Position numbers and translations under genes: made by a program | Notes under the pieces: model-generated | Databases searched by the model: none | What the model saw: the letters and a program-made list of their open reading frames with translations, nothing else | Told to the model about the DNA's origin: nothing | Source: Deltaproteobacteria bacterium | Lineage (GTDB): Bacteria > Desulfobacterota > Syntrophia > Syntrophales > Smithellaceae | DNA length: 46,527 bases | Reading direction: 5' to 3' | NCBI GenBank assembly: GCA_025361065.1 | Contig: JANYAY010000127.1 | Coordinates: 1-46,527 of the forward strand | Shown: positions 7,652-18,160 of the stretch, piece by piece | How the letters are laid out: each line of letters starts with the position of its first letter | Numbering within the stretch: position 1 is the first letter of the stretch

Positions 7652-9943
7652 TTAAATAGCACTGCCCGTGAGCAGGAATGCCGCCCAGTAATAAGGATGT
7701 GGATAGATTTTTTTAACTTTAAGCTGTGCCTGCCGGAGAGCTTCGTCTTTACTCATTGTCGAAAGATTAGTATATAAATTTACCATTAAATCGCGGGTTG
7801 CCTGATCATCCACCTGCCATAAGCTGGAAATCAACGAACGGGCACCGGCATAAAGAAAGCCGCGGGTAAAACCGACGACATCATCGCCGGTCGCTACTTT
7901 TCCTAAAGCAGTTTCGCAGGCGCTCAAAGTGACTAAGTCGGCATTCAAGGATAGATCGTAAAGGTCGCCTGCTTTCAGCATTCCGTCATTATCTTTGTCC
8001 TTAGACAACAGCAATGCCGAATTCAGGGGGTTGTCCAGATCAAAAATTCCGTGAGCTGCCAGATGAATAACCGGATAATTGCCGCCATATTTTTTTAGAT
8101 TAGTTTCTGTTGCCTCGGTGCGCAAAAGAACGGTGGAGCGGGGAATTATTCTTCCGATAGCTAAAGCCTCATCCTGCGCAAACGTCAGATCATATTTCGG
8201 GTTATCCAATTGGGGATTGCCTAAAATTAAAGCACCGGCATCAGCTTTGTTCGTGCTGGACTGCAAGAAAGTCAACACACTGGAGCTGGGCAGCATTCTG
8301 ATGCTGAAACGGTCGATCAGATATTCTTTGCCGTTCGAAAGTGCGGCAAACGGCATATAGTGCAGAATGCCATGGGGAACGATGATCAGTTTCTTTGTTT
8401 TGACTCCAGAAGCCGCCGGTAAAAAAAGTTGCCGGTAAAGCTCCTGAGTTTGCCTGCTTAAAACAGTAGAATTGAGGGTGGTAAATGTTTTGCGCAATCC
8501 ATCTAAATTACCCATTAAATCTTCCGTAGGGAGCTTTTTTGCTGTTATTGCATTTCTGGTCAAAATAAAAACATACCAGTCCGATCCGGTAAAATAATAT
8601 TCTAAAAGAGTTTCTTCCGGTGAAAGCTTGCTTTGTATCTCTGCTGTTGCAGGTGTGTTTACGGAAACAAGTGATGCCAGCTGGGGTGCTTTTTCCTGCA
8701 AATCTTTTTTTAGCGCCAAAACAATCGAACGCGTTTTAGTTTGACCCTCTTTATCTGTGGCTTGGGCAACGACGGTGAGATTATTTTCCGCTTTGTTAAG
8801 CTCGGCTAATGTTGTCTTGATTTGCTCGGTTTGGCCATTGCTGGCGCGGATATTCTTTTGTGAAGCAAGCAAGTCCACCAGAGCACGGGCTTTGGAGCGT
8901 TCCACATAGGTAAATGCTTCCTGATAGCGGCTTTCGGCTAAAAGCAGCGCCGTTAATTGGGCATAGGCTGTTTGTTTATCACCGACAAAGCCGATTCGTC
9001 CGGCTTCTGTATTAATGGAGGAACGCTGTTTTTCGATGACATCAATTGCTTTTTTAAACATTTCTTCAGCAATATTATTCTGGCCTTCCGCCCGGGCAAT
9101 TCTGGCCCGGTCCAAAAGAACAACCCAGTAAATACCGCCGATTTGTTCAATCTGCGGATGGCCCAAAAGCTGGTCATAACCCTCTTTCGCTTCTTTTATA
9201 TTGCCTGTTTCATAAAGGCTTTTTGATAAGATATAAAGTTTAGGTATCTCTTGGAAGGTCTGATCATAGAAGGCTGTAATTGACCCTGTTACTTTTGCAT
9301 TCGGATTTTTTATGGCGGCCAGAGCATGATCGTATTCTTTCAATGCCATGTAAATCCTCGCCAGAGCACTGTATTTTGGTGGTCCATTCATTACGTTCAT
9401 GCCCGCTATGCTTATATTTTGCAATGAATTAACAATTTTTTGAGCATCAGCCTTATTCCCGGCTAGAGCATTAGCAACACCCAGAACATTGTAAATGTCA
9501 ATCAGTTGAGATGCATAAAATGATTTTCTCTCACGTCCCTCTTCATGCAACAGCTTATAAGCAAGGGTGCCTTCAACAATTGCTTTCTTTGGTTCTCCCT
9601 GGTCCAGATAAATGTAGCCGCGGAAAACATTGGGATAAACGGATAGGTCCGAACCATATGCGGACTTGTCTCCCTGATTAACTCGCTGTTGCATTAATTC
9701 AATTGTTGCCAGCGATTTGCTGTAGCTGCGAACCTCATAATAAGCTGCGGAAAGGAAGAAAAGGTGCCATGCGGAAAGGTGTTCACCCATGTCCAGTGTT
9801 GGTTGGAGCATTTTGATGATTTCGTGATGCTGCTTTTTCTGTGCGTACCTTGATAATGTAATTTCGTCGAAAAAAGAGAAACCGGAAAGAAAAAAGCATA
9901 ATGATAAAAAGATAAAATAAATACCTGGATGTTTACGTTTCAT
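7652..9943 (-). CDS. exported TPR-CHAT protein (caspase-like peptidase domain)
   Basis: A 763-aa protein. A start 10 codons inside the longest frame is preferred (9943) because GGAAGG lies 8 bases before it and the product then starts with a signal peptide (MKRKHPGIYFIFLSLCFF, hydrophobic to about 25). The first two thirds are helical TPR-like repeats (about 30-350), followed by a coiled region and a C-terminal CHAT domain (about 440-763) with the clan CD catalytic pair: histidine in HLAAHG (about 631) and cysteine in LSACETA (about 676). CHAT domains are caspase/separase-like proteases found in many bacterial regulatory and defence proteins. This one lacks an adjacent effector; being exported, a periplasmic signalling or processing role is likelier than CRISPR-type defence. 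Divergent from radA. Confidence 0.85.
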   Translation of the reverse strand: MKRKHPGIYFIFLSLCFFLSGFSFFDEITLSRYAQKKQHHEIIKMLQPTLDMGEHLSAWHLFFLSAAYYEVRSYSKSLATIELMQQRVNQGDKSAYGSDLSVYPNVFRGYIYLDQGEPKKAIVEGTLAYKLLHEEGRERKSFYASQLIDIYNVLGVANALAGNKADAQKIVNSLQNISIAGMNVMNGPPKYSALARIYMALKEYDHALAAIKNPNAKVTGSITAFYDQTFQEIPKLYILSKSLYETGNIKEAKEGYDQLLGHPQIEQIGGIYWVVLLDRARIARAEGQNNIAEEMFKKAIDVIEKQRSSINTEAGRIGFVGDKQTAYAQLTALLLAESRYQEAFTYVERSKARALVDLLASQKNIRASNGQTEQIKTTLAELNKAENNLTVVAQATDKEGQTKTRSIVLALKKDLQEKAPQLASLVSVNTPATAEIQSKLSPEETLLEYYFTGSDWYVFILTRNAITAKKLPTEDLMGNLDGLRKTFTTLNSTVLSRQTQELYRQLFLPAASGVKTKKLIIVPHGILHYMPFAALSNGKEYLIDRFSIRMLPSSSVLTFLQSSTNKADAGALILGNPQLDNPKYDLTFAQDEALAIGRIIPRSTVLLRTEATETNLKKYGGNYPVIHLAAHGIFDLDNPLNSALLLSKDKDNDGMLKAGDLYDLSLNADLVTLSACETALGKVATGDDVVGFTRGFLYAGARSLISSLWQVDDQATRDLMVNLYTNLSTMSKDEALRQAQLKVKKIYPHPYYWAAFLLTGSAI

Positions 9944-10018
9944 AAAAAAATACCTTCCAAATCGTATTGACATGAATGTGAAAAGTATGCTCTTGTAACT
10001 TTAATAGTCAAGGAGTAA

Positions 10019-11383
10019 TTGGATTTGAAAAAAAGCAAAACAAGCTTCTTTTGTCAGCATTGCGGTTACATGTCGCCCAAATGGCTGGGTAAGTGCCCGT
10101 CATGCAACGGCTGGAATTGCTTTGCTGAAGAATTGCTCGCGGAATTAGACTCGTCAAGCCGCGCCGATATGAAGTTTGACGGCAAGCCCTTGTCGATTGA
10201 AGATATTCCGGCTGAGGAAGGTAAGCGGATTGTCACCGGCATTGCCGAAATAGACCGGGTTTTGGGCGGTGGTATTGTTGGTGGATCGGCAATTCTGGTT
10301 GGCGGTGAGCCGGGCATCGGCAAGTCGACACTGCTTTTGCAGATGATGCACAAACTGGCCGAAAAAGGGCTGAAGGTGCTTTACGTATCGGGTGAAGAAT
10401 CAGCTCAGCAGATTAAATTGCGCAGTAACCGCGTTGGTGCAGCGGCAAAAGATTTGCTCGTACTGGTGGAGATCTCCCTGGAAAGAATTATAGAGCAAAT
10501 AAAAACAGTCGATCCCGCCATGATTGTTATTGATTCCATCCAAACAATTTATTCAGCAGACCTGATGTCTGCGCCGGGCAGTGTCGGCCAGGTTCGCGAG
10601 GCGTCATCAAGGTTGATTTTATATTCGAAAAAATATGGCATTCCAGTTTTTCTTATTGGTCATGTTACTAAAGACGGCTCTATTGCCGGCCCCAAAGTAT
10701 TGGAGCATATGGTTGATACGGTTCTTTATTTTGAGGGTGATTCCGGTCATGCTTACCGGATTATCCGCAGCATGAAAAACCGTTTCGGTCCGGCCAATGA
10801 GATCGGCGTCTTTGAGATGCAGGATAATGGGCTAAAAGAAGTGCCTAATCCTTCTGCGTTTTTTCTGGCCGAACGCCCCCACGATGTTGCAGGATCGGTT
10901 GTAGTTCCCAGTCTCGAGGGAACCAGGCCAATTCTGGTGGAGATTCAGGCCTTGGTCAGCGCCACCAACCTGGGTATGCCCAGGCGCACGGCTATTGGTG
11001 TCGATCATAACCGTGTTTCGCTTTTGGTTGCCGTACTTGAAAAGATTTGCGGTCTGCATTTAAGTGGCTCGGATATTTTTATTAATGTTGCCGGAGGGAT
11101 AAGGGTAGAAGAACCGGCGGTCGACCTCGGCATTGTTGCTGCCATGGCATCGAGTTTTCTGGACCGACCTATTGATTCGCACACTGTTGTTTTGGGTGAA
11201 GTCGGGCTGACCGGGGAAGTGCGGGCAATTTCGCAAATGGAAGTGCGAATCAAGGAAGCTGCCCGTTTAGGTTTCAACCGCTGTCTGGTGCCTAAGACGA
11301 ACGCATCCCAATTAGCGAAAATAGCAAAAATTGAAATTTGTACGATCAGTTCTTTAAAAGAATTGTTGGAGAATATTTTCTAA
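10019..11383 (+). CDS. radA: DNA repair protein RadA (Sms)
   Basis: A 454-aa RecA-like ATPase and branch-migration helicase acting in homologous recombination. N-terminal four-cysteine zinc finger (C12, C15, C26, C29), Walker A GGEPGIGKST at about 95-104, RadA-specific MKNRFGP motif near 255-261 and a C-terminal Lon-protease-like domain (about 270-454) used as an oligomerisation scaffold. Length is typical. The start is TTG at 10019 with AAGGAG at 10009-10014; another TTG two codons later is possible. Followed by the groESL promoter region, so probably transcribed alone. Confidence 0.95.
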   Translation: MDLKKSKTSFFCQHCGYMSPKWLGKCPSCNGWNCFAEELLAELDSSSRADMKFDGKPLSIEDIPAEEGKRIVTGIAEIDRVLGGGIVGGSAILVGGEPGIGKSTLLLQMMHKLAEKGLKVLYVSGEESAQQIKLRSNRVGAAAKDLLVLVEISLERIIEQIKTVDPAMIVIDSIQTIYSADLMSAPGSVGQVREASSRLILYSKKYGIPVFLIGHVTKDGSIAGPKVLEHMVDTVLYFEGDSGHAYRIIRSMKNRFGPANEIGVFEMQDNGLKEVPNPSAFFLAERPHDVAGSVVVPSLEGTRPILVEIQALVSATNLGMPRRTAIGVDHNRVSLLVAVLEKICGLHLSGSDIFINVAGGIRVEEPAVDLGIVAAMASSFLDRPIDSHTVVLGEVGLTGEVRAISQMEVRIKEAARLGFNRCLVPKTNASQLAKIAKIEICTISSLKELLENIF

Positions 11384-11425
11384 AAAATCAGTATCTTGAA
11401 AAGCAAGAAAATTTTTTCAAAAACC

Positions 11426-11453
11426 TTGACACTGCCGAAATAGTGCATAATAT
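11426..11453 (+). promoter_or_regulatory. sigma-70-type promoter of groES-groEL
   Basis: TTGACA at 11426-11431 and TAATAT at 11448-11453, 16-base spacer. A small inverted repeat CACT-N8-AGTG (11430-11445) overlaps the spacer; it is not a CIRCE element because the arms are too short and too close. Confidence 0.65.
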
Positions 11454-11513
11454 AGCGCCGCTTCACTGCTATACTATATAAATTTAAAAAAAGAGGAAAG
11501 GAGAGAAAAGCGC

Positions 11514-11804
11514 ATGAAAATCAGACCTTTACAGGATAGAGTCATTGTAAAACGTTTGGAAGAAGAGCAGAAAACCAAGGGGGGAATTATCATCCCGGAT
11601 ACAGCTAAAGAAAAACCAGTCGAAGGTAAAATTATTGCTGTCGGCAAGGGAAAAGTAGCTGACGACGGTAAGTTGATCAAAATGGATGTCAAAGAAGGCG
11701 ACAAAATTCTTTTCAGCAAATACGGCGGTACCGAAGTCAAGATTGACGGCCAGGAGTATCTGATCATGAGAGAAGATGACATTTTAGGCGTTATTGAAAA
11801 ATAA
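11514..11804 (+). CDS. groES: co-chaperonin GroES
   Basis: A 96-aa protein that forms the heptameric lid of GroEL. Starts [24 protein letters not shown], contains the mobile-loop [13 protein letters not shown] and the roof/edge motif [16 protein letters not shown], and ends with the usual ILGVIEK-type tail. Length is standard. AAAGGAG upstream of ATG; groEL follows 35 bases later. Confidence 0.97.
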   Translation: MKIRPLQDRVIVKRLEEEQKTKGGIIIPDTAKEKPVEGKIIAVGKGKVADDGKLIKMDVKEGDKILFSKYGGTEVKIDGQEYLIMREDDILGVIEK

Positions 11805-11821
11805 GACAATTAAGAATATAA

Positions 11822-13483
<1,662 letters not shown>

Positions 13484-13514
13484 GAAATAAGCCTTATGGG
13501 CTGAAGACTCGAAG

Positions 13515-13580
13515 ACCGGCGAATGCCGGTGAAGGTTGGAAAGTTAAAGTCCCCTGTTCCTTGGAGCAGGGGACTTTTTT
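13515..13580 (+). terminator. groESL terminator with preceding hairpin
   Basis: Two hairpins: ACCGGC-GAAT-GCCGGT (13515-13530), then a strong 9-bp stem AGTCCCCTG / CAGGGGACT (13548-13556 with 13567-13575) followed by T residues to 13580. The second is a classical intrinsic terminator. Confidence 0.92.
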
Positions 13581-13643
13581 ATTGTATATTTTATACTTGT
13601 GCAAAAGAATAAATATTCTAACTAAATTAATACCTAACCGAAA

Positions 13644-14903
13644 TTATGGTGTTGATGTGGCGGGGGCGTATTGTTTGCCTTTTTTCAGGGTCAAAATGGT
13701 AATGGTGATAAAAATAAGCACAAAAATATTGATTAGCCAGAGATACCGGTAAGAACCAAAATGATCGTAAATAAAGCCACCGAGAATCGGGCCTATGCTG
13801 CCGCCTATGCCAATAAAGAACGTCAATAGTCCATAAACTGAACCGAGAACTTGTCTGCCAAACCGGTGGGCCGCTATAATCGGTATTGTCGGTGCCAGGG
13901 AACCGTAACCAAAGCCGTAAATGAGCGCATAAAAATAAAGTGTGTTGACACTGCGTGCATTTATCAGCAATATCATGCCTGTTAACATAAATGCTGTACC
14001 CAGGCAAAAAGCGTATTTTGGATCTTTCAGACGATCAGAGAGCCAGCCGTAGAAGAACTGACCGAGAAATCCGGTAAGGCTGATTGCCGCCAGAGACGTG
14101 GCCGCGGCGACCCTAGAGACTCCATTATCTTCAGCGTAAGCAACCTGGTGTACAAAAACGGACATTGCAACCATAAAAGCCAGGCCCTGACAGACAGCCA
14201 GTGTCCAGAAACGCGAATCTTTAAAAATAGTCATTGTAGGTACTTTATAAACGGCTTGGCCCGGTGATGTTTCATGAGACATGGCGATTTTATCACCATC
14301 GGGCAGCAGCCCGTACGCTTCCGGGTGTGTTTTTCGCATCAATGTTTGAGAGACAATCAGCCCTATTAACAATGTAATTGCGCCCAGAGTCATTAGTCCA
14401 ATGCGCCAGTTCAGGAAATTGACTATGTAGCCTGCCAACGGAGTCAATGCGATAGTTCCGAAGCTTATTCCCATCGAAGTTATGCCAATCGCCAATCCCC
14501 TTTTTCTGATAAACCATTTACCTACGGAGGAACTGCAAGTGACAACACCTAACCCGGTTGTTCCCAGTCCCACCATCAAACCATAAGTAATATAAAAATC
14601 AAGGGGAGTGTTGACGAAACCGGTCAGGATATAACCGCAGGCGGCAAGGGTTGCTCCTGCCGTTATAATCCAACGTGGCGCAATGCGATCCAGCATCCTT
14701 CCGACAAAAATAGCGCCGACAGAATAAAGGATAATATTGATAGTTGCAGCCAGTGATATTACCGAACGCGACCAGGCAAATTCCTCCGCCATAGGCTTAA
14801 GAAAAACCCCAAAGCAGTAACGTGATCCGTAATTTATGCCCAGCACTAGAAAAGCGCCTGTAACAATGAACCAGCCCCAGAAGATTTCTTTATTTTTTTG
14901 CAT
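13644..14903 (-). CDS. MFS transporter, OFA (oxalate/formate antiporter) family
   Basis: A 419-aa protein with 12 predicted hydrophobic helices in two halves. The start (KEIFWGWFIVTGAFLVLG, then NYGSRYCFGVFLKPMAEEF) matches the OFA/monocarboxylate-type MFS pattern, and the loop after TM2 has the MFS signature-like GRMLDRIAPRW. Probable function: exchange or uptake of small organic anions (formate, oxalate or other monocarboxylates) across the inner membrane, sensible for a syntrophic anaerobe, but the substrate is inference. No clear SD precedes the ATG at 14903. The C-terminus is short and basic. Convergent with groEL, divergent from the helicase. Confidence 0.85.
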   Translation of the reverse strand: MQKNKEIFWGWFIVTGAFLVLGINYGSRYCFGVFLKPMAEEFAWSRSVISLAATINIILYSVGAIFVGRMLDRIAPRWIITAGATLAACGYILTGFVNTPLDFYITYGLMVGLGTTGLGVVTCSSSVGKWFIRKRGLAIGITSMGISFGTIALTPLAGYIVNFLNWRIGLMTLGAITLLIGLIVSQTLMRKTHPEAYGLLPDGDKIAMSHETSPGQAVYKVPTMTIFKDSRFWTLAVCQGLAFMVAMSVFVHQVAYAEDNGVSRVAAATSLAAISLTGFLGQFFYGWLSDRLKDPKYAFCLGTAFMLTGMILLINARSVNTLYFYALIYGFGYGSLAPTIPIIAAHRFGRQVLGSVYGLLTFFIGIGGSIGPILGGFIYDHFGSYRYLWLINIFVLIFITITILTLKKGKQYAPATSTP

Positions 14904-15117
14904 TTATATGTCCATACAATATAAGAATAATTTTTTCCGCCGGTTCCTTTACCATTAAATGACTTTATGATACATGTAACGCCATTCCTAAAGCAAATGG
15001 CAGTCTTAATTGACTTTGTTGCCGGTTTCCGCAACGCACGTGCATAATATGTCTTGTCGCCTCGATATCATCTTTGATTTAGAAATGGTATAAGAAAGTA
15101 AAAAGCAACAAAAAGGC

Positions 15118-17202
15118 ATGATTATTAAAAAAGATAAATATTCCCCCCCGTCCAAAAAGAACTTTGCCGCAAAACAGCGCCGGCCGAAATCTCATCCTCC
15201 GGCGATGAAGCCGGAAATTGATCCCGTGCTGAAAAGCGTATTAGCGCAAATCGGCAAACCTCACGCAGCTCCTTTTATCCCTGATGATTTTCAAAAAGAC
15301 GCCTTGCAGGCGATCAAAAAAACTGATTGTCTGGTTATCGCGCCTACCGGTTCCGGTAAAACCTGGATTGCCCGGGAAGCGATAGTTTCAGTGCTCAAAA
15401 AGGGTGGCCGGGCCTGGTATGCCTCACCACTCAAGGCTCTTTCCAATTCCAAATGGATTGAATTTGGCCTTCATTTTGATGCCGGTAATGTGGGCATTAT
15501 TACCGGAGATACCAAGGAAAATACGGAAGCGCCGATTATTGTCGGCACAACGGAAATATTGCGCAACCAGCTTTACGACGCCATGCATCACGGGAATGAC
15601 TTGAATTGCGATCTGGTTATTCTCGATGAGGCCCATTTCCTGGGAGACATGGACCGGGGCGTTGTCTGGGAAGAAGTTATGACTTATTTGCCGGTACGCG
15701 TAAATTTGCTGCTCCTGTCGGCAACCATCGGCAATGGTGAAGAGATCGCCCGGTGGCTGACGACCATTCGTAAAAAACAGTGTGTGGTAATCAATGAAGA
15801 GAAGCGCCCGGTGCCGCTTTATCCTCTTTTTCTAAATCCCTCCGGCAGGCTTTTGCCTTTTTTGGAAGGGGGAAAATTATCTGCGCCTGTTGCCGATTTT
15901 CTGAAGAAAGATTCCGGGAGGCATTTCGACCACAGGCGCATGCCGGAATATGGCGGCATAATTCGCATTCTGGAGCGATTTAACCTTCTGCCGGCAATAT
16001 TTTTCTTAAAATCACGCGCCGAATGCGATGCCGCTTTGACGGCAAAGGAGTTTCTTTCTCCTTTGCCTTACCGCGCCGAATTCAACGATTCATTAGAAGA
16101 ATTATTGACGCGGTTTCCTTCTTTGCAAAATCACCGGCAATTAAAAGCTTTGCAGTCATTCGGCATTGCCGCTCATCATGGCGGCCAGTTGCCCGCCTGG
16201 AAATTACTGGTGGAAGAAATGATGAACAGGGGGCATTTGCGGGTTATCTTTGCCACATCCACAATTGCCGCCGGAGTTAATTTCCCGGCACGGACCATTG
16301 TGCTTTTTAACTCGGATTTGTTTAACGGTCATGATTTTCAGCCGCTGTCGTCCACGGAATTCCGCCAAATGACGGGCCGGGCAGGAAGGCGAGGGCAGGA
16401 TAAAATCGGCTTCATGCTGGCGATTCCCGGAAGATTCATGGATATTATTCATGTGCGGAAGTTATTGTTTAAGGCGCCGGAAGATATTTTAAGCCGGTTG
16501 AAAAATGATTTTTCTATGGTTCTAAATTTGCTCATGTCGCAGACACCGGTCGATATCCGGCAAATCTTTGAAAGATCACTGGCAGCTTATCAGCAAAATG
16601 AACGCCACCATTCTTTGGGCCACAAGGCGGCAAGAACGCTCTGGACGGATTTCCAACGTTATCTGGATTTTCTGAAGGCGGAAGGGTTCGTGAATGAAGA
16701 CGACAGGCTTACCGACGATGGCTTCTGGGCGGCCCGCTTACGTCTGGATTATCCGCTGCTGATCGCCGAATGTTTGCGCAGTAAAGCCTTTGATGACCAT
16801 AATGAAAGAATTCTGGCCGCACTCGTGGCCATGTTTGCTTATGATCGCGATAATGAAATAAATATTGCGGTGAAAGACCTGCCTCCGATGCTTTCGGCGG
16901 CGCTAAAGAAAGTATTGATTATTGTCCGGCCGCTGATTCATCGGTTGAACGCAGCAGGATTTTCCTCGGCGAAACTTTATCCGGCTGTGGGTGCGGCTAT
17001 GTATTTCTGGGCGCAGGGACGCAGCTGGGAGGGCATCATTAAAACCACAGGCATGGCCGAAGGCGATATGGCGACACTTGTTTTGCGGACAGCCGATAAT
17101 TTGCGGCAAATTGCCGCGCTGAAAGACACTTATCCGGAGGTGGCGGCGGTGGCGTATCGGGCGAGGGAAGCCATACTACGCGAGCCCGTCCTCTTCCTCT
17201 AG
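15118..17202 (+). CDS. Ski2-like DEAD/DEAH-box helicase
   Basis: A 694-aa superfamily 2 helicase. Basic, low-complexity N-terminus (about 1-45), then motif I APTGSGKTW (about 79-87), motif II DEAH (in LVILDEAHFLG), motif III LSATIG, motif V region FATSTIAAGVNFPA and motif VI MTGRAGRRGQDKIG. These variants (SATIGN, TGRAGRRG) are those of the Ski2/Mtr4/Brr2 group. The C-terminal about 230 residues are helical, without the arch domain of Mtr4. Role: ATP-driven RNA or DNA unwinding, possibly RNA turnover; the substrate is not known. ATG at 15118 has only a weak SD (AAAAAGG). A MITE-like repeat follows directly after the stop. Confidence 0.85.
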   Translation: MIIKKDKYSPPSKKNFAAKQRRPKSHPPAMKPEIDPVLKSVLAQIGKPHAAPFIPDDFQKDALQAIKKTDCLVIAPTGSGKTWIAREAIVSVLKKGGRAWYASPLKALSNSKWIEFGLHFDAGNVGIITGDTKENTEAPIIVGTTEILRNQLYDAMHHGNDLNCDLVILDEAHFLGDMDRGVVWEEVMTYLPVRVNLLLLSATIGNGEEIARWLTTIRKKQCVVINEEKRPVPLYPLFLNPSGRLLPFLEGGKLSAPVADFLKKDSGRHFDHRRMPEYGGIIRILERFNLLPAIFFLKSRAECDAALTAKEFLSPLPYRAEFNDSLEELLTRFPSLQNHRQLKALQSFGIAAHHGGQLPAWKLLVEEMMNRGHLRVIFATSTIAAGVNFPARTIVLFNSDLFNGHDFQPLSSTEFRQMTGRAGRRGQDKIGFMLAIPGRFMDIIHVRKLLFKAPEDILSRLKNDFSMVLNLLMSQTPVDIRQIFERSLAAYQQNERHHSLGHKAARTLWTDFQRYLDFLKAEGFVNEDDRLTDDGFWAARLRLDYPLLIAECLRSKAFDDHNERILAALVAMFAYDRDNEINIAVKDLPPMLSAALKKVLIIVRPLIHRLNAAGFSSAKLYPAVGAAMYFWAQGRSWEGIIKTTGMAEGDMATLVLRTADNLRQIAALKDTYPEVAAVAYRAREAILREPVLFL

Positions 17203-17203
17203 G

Positions 17204-17330
17204 CGGGCTGTTGAAAACGACTCATCTACTTTGTTACGCTTCGACCTTGCGTCGCTGCAGCGTATGTCAAAGATACGCCTCACTCCGAAGGCCTCGCGCG
17301 CCGCGTATCTGAGCCGTTTTGAACAGCCCG
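17204..17330. mobile_element. MITE-like palindromic intergenic element, 127 bp
   Basis: Bounded by 16-bp terminal inverted repeats (CGGGCTGTTGAAAACG at 17204-17219 and CGTTTTGAACAGCCCG at 17315-17330, one mismatch), with inner palindromes (e.g. GCGTAT/ATACGC around 17259-17277). No coding capacity. The same design (ends GGGCTGTT..., inner CTTCGACCTTGCGTCGCTGC) recalls abundant deltaproteobacterial intergenic repeats. It begins 2 bases after the helicase stop codon. Confidence 0.75.
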
Positions 17331-17344
17331 AAAATCGTGGAGTG

Positions 17345-17402
17345 ATGCGCCTCACTCATCTGGGCTCGGAGGCCTTACATCCAGGCACGTTTGAATAGTC
17401 CT
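17345..17402. repeat. decayed right half of a second MITE-like copy
   Basis: Sequence around TGCGCCTCACTC, GGAGGCCTT and CACGTTTGAATAGTCC resembles the right half of the neighbouring 127-bp element (ACGCCTCACTC, GAAGGCCTC, CCGTTTTGAACAGCCC) with many changes. Read as a degenerate fragment. Confidence 0.45.
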
Positions 17403-17428
17403 GTGAAAAGGAACTGCATAATCAAATT

Positions 17429-17458
17429 TGTCATTGCCCGGCTTGACCGGGCAATCCA
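17429..17458. repeat. 30-bp inverted repeat, left copy
   Basis: TGTCATTGCCCGGCTTGACC followed by GGGCAATCCA. Internally palindromic (TTGCCCGG...CCGGGCAA). It is exactly the reverse complement of the copy at 19221-19250 and 28/30 identical to the inverted copy at 17790-17819. It ends 7 bases before the GIY-YIG frame. Confidence 0.85.
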
Positions 17459-17464
17459 GAGAAC

Positions 17465-17764
17465 ATGCCTATGACAAATACTTATTATGTGTACATATTA
17501 GCCAGTAAAAGAAACGGAACTTTATACATAGGGGTAACTAATGATCTGGAAAGACGCCTCTATGAACATAAAAATAATCTGATTGAAGGTTTTACCGGCA
17601 AATACAATGTTCACCGCCTTGTATATTATGAAGACGTAAACGATATCCACTCCGCTTTACAGAGAGAAAAGCAATTTAAGAGATGGACTAGAAAATGGAA
17701 AATAGAATTAATCGAGAAAGAAAATCCCGAATGGCGTGATCTGGGAGATGACTTTGCCACTTGA
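17465..17764 (+). CDS. GIY-YIG domain nuclease (UPF0213/COG2827 type)
   Basis: A 99-aa stand-alone GIY-YIG domain. YYVYILASKRNGTLYIGVTN gives the GIY-YIG pair (YVYI ... LYIG), followed by the catalytic arginine in DLERRLYEHK, and a C-terminal KQFKRWTRKWKIELIEKENPEW typical of COG2827. These are small endonucleases of unknown physiological role. The ATG at 17465 is followed by another at 17471. It sits between two inverted copies of a 30-bp repeat (left copy 7 bases upstream, second copy 25 bases downstream), suggesting that the gene and repeats travel together (inference). Confidence 0.85.
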   Translation: MPMTNTYYVYILASKRNGTLYIGVTNDLERRLYEHKNNLIEGFTGKYNVHRLVYYEDVNDIHSALQREKQFKRWTRKWKIELIEKENPEWRDLGDDFAT

Positions 17765-18160
17765 GATGGAGAACGGATGATGTGTTGAATGGATTGCCCT
17801 GTCAAGCGGGGCAATGACAGAAAATGATGCATTTTATAAAAGTGCCACTTTTGTCATTCCCTTGCGAATGATAATGAGACAAGGGAATCCAGGCGGATAA
17901 TAAGGGCGAGCCTTTATTGTTCTACCGTTTAGCCATCTCAAATGACACTGATAGCCATTATGAAAAATACGAAAACAGATTGATTACGCCATTAAGTTGA
18001 AGTATTTAAAAAAGACAATTTGTTGTTTTTAGGTGTATTACGCCGATAATATTGTCGTATATTATCGCTGAAACAACAATTCCGAAAAATAGAATATGTT
18101 GAAATCAGGTAGTTGAATTTATCCCGTTCCATATGAACAATATTAGGCGGCTTGAAGCTA
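17765..18160. other. intergenic stretch with repeats, no gene
   Basis: About 390 bases without a supportable gene. It holds the internal 30-bp repeat (17790-17819) and a second repeat type at 17853-17892 (GTCATTCCCTTGCGAATG ... GGGAATCCAG, ends complementary), after which the sequence is AT-rich and looks unconstrained up to the HEPN-like gene. Confidence 0.6.
17790..17819. repeat. 30-bp inverted repeat, internal copy
   Basis: TGGATTGCCCTGTCAAGCGG then GGCAATGACA; reverse complement matches the left copy at 28 of 30 positions. It lies 25 bases after the GIY-YIG stop. Confidence 0.85.

Noticed and set aside
11426-11453. CIRCE element at groES
   Set aside because: Only CACT-N8-AGTG is present; arms and spacer do not match CIRCE (9-bp arms, 9-base spacer).
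13561-13752. Small plus-strand ORF after the groEL terminator
   Set aside because: Starts inside the terminator and runs over the end of the MFS gene; no support.
14846-15034. Small minus-strand ORF upstream of the MFS gene
   Set aside because: Overlaps the MFS start in another frame, odd composition, no SD.
17183-17208. Terminator after the helicase gene
   Set aside because: AGCCCG/CGGGCT can pair, but the loop is 15 bases, no T-run follows, and one arm belongs to the MITE end.
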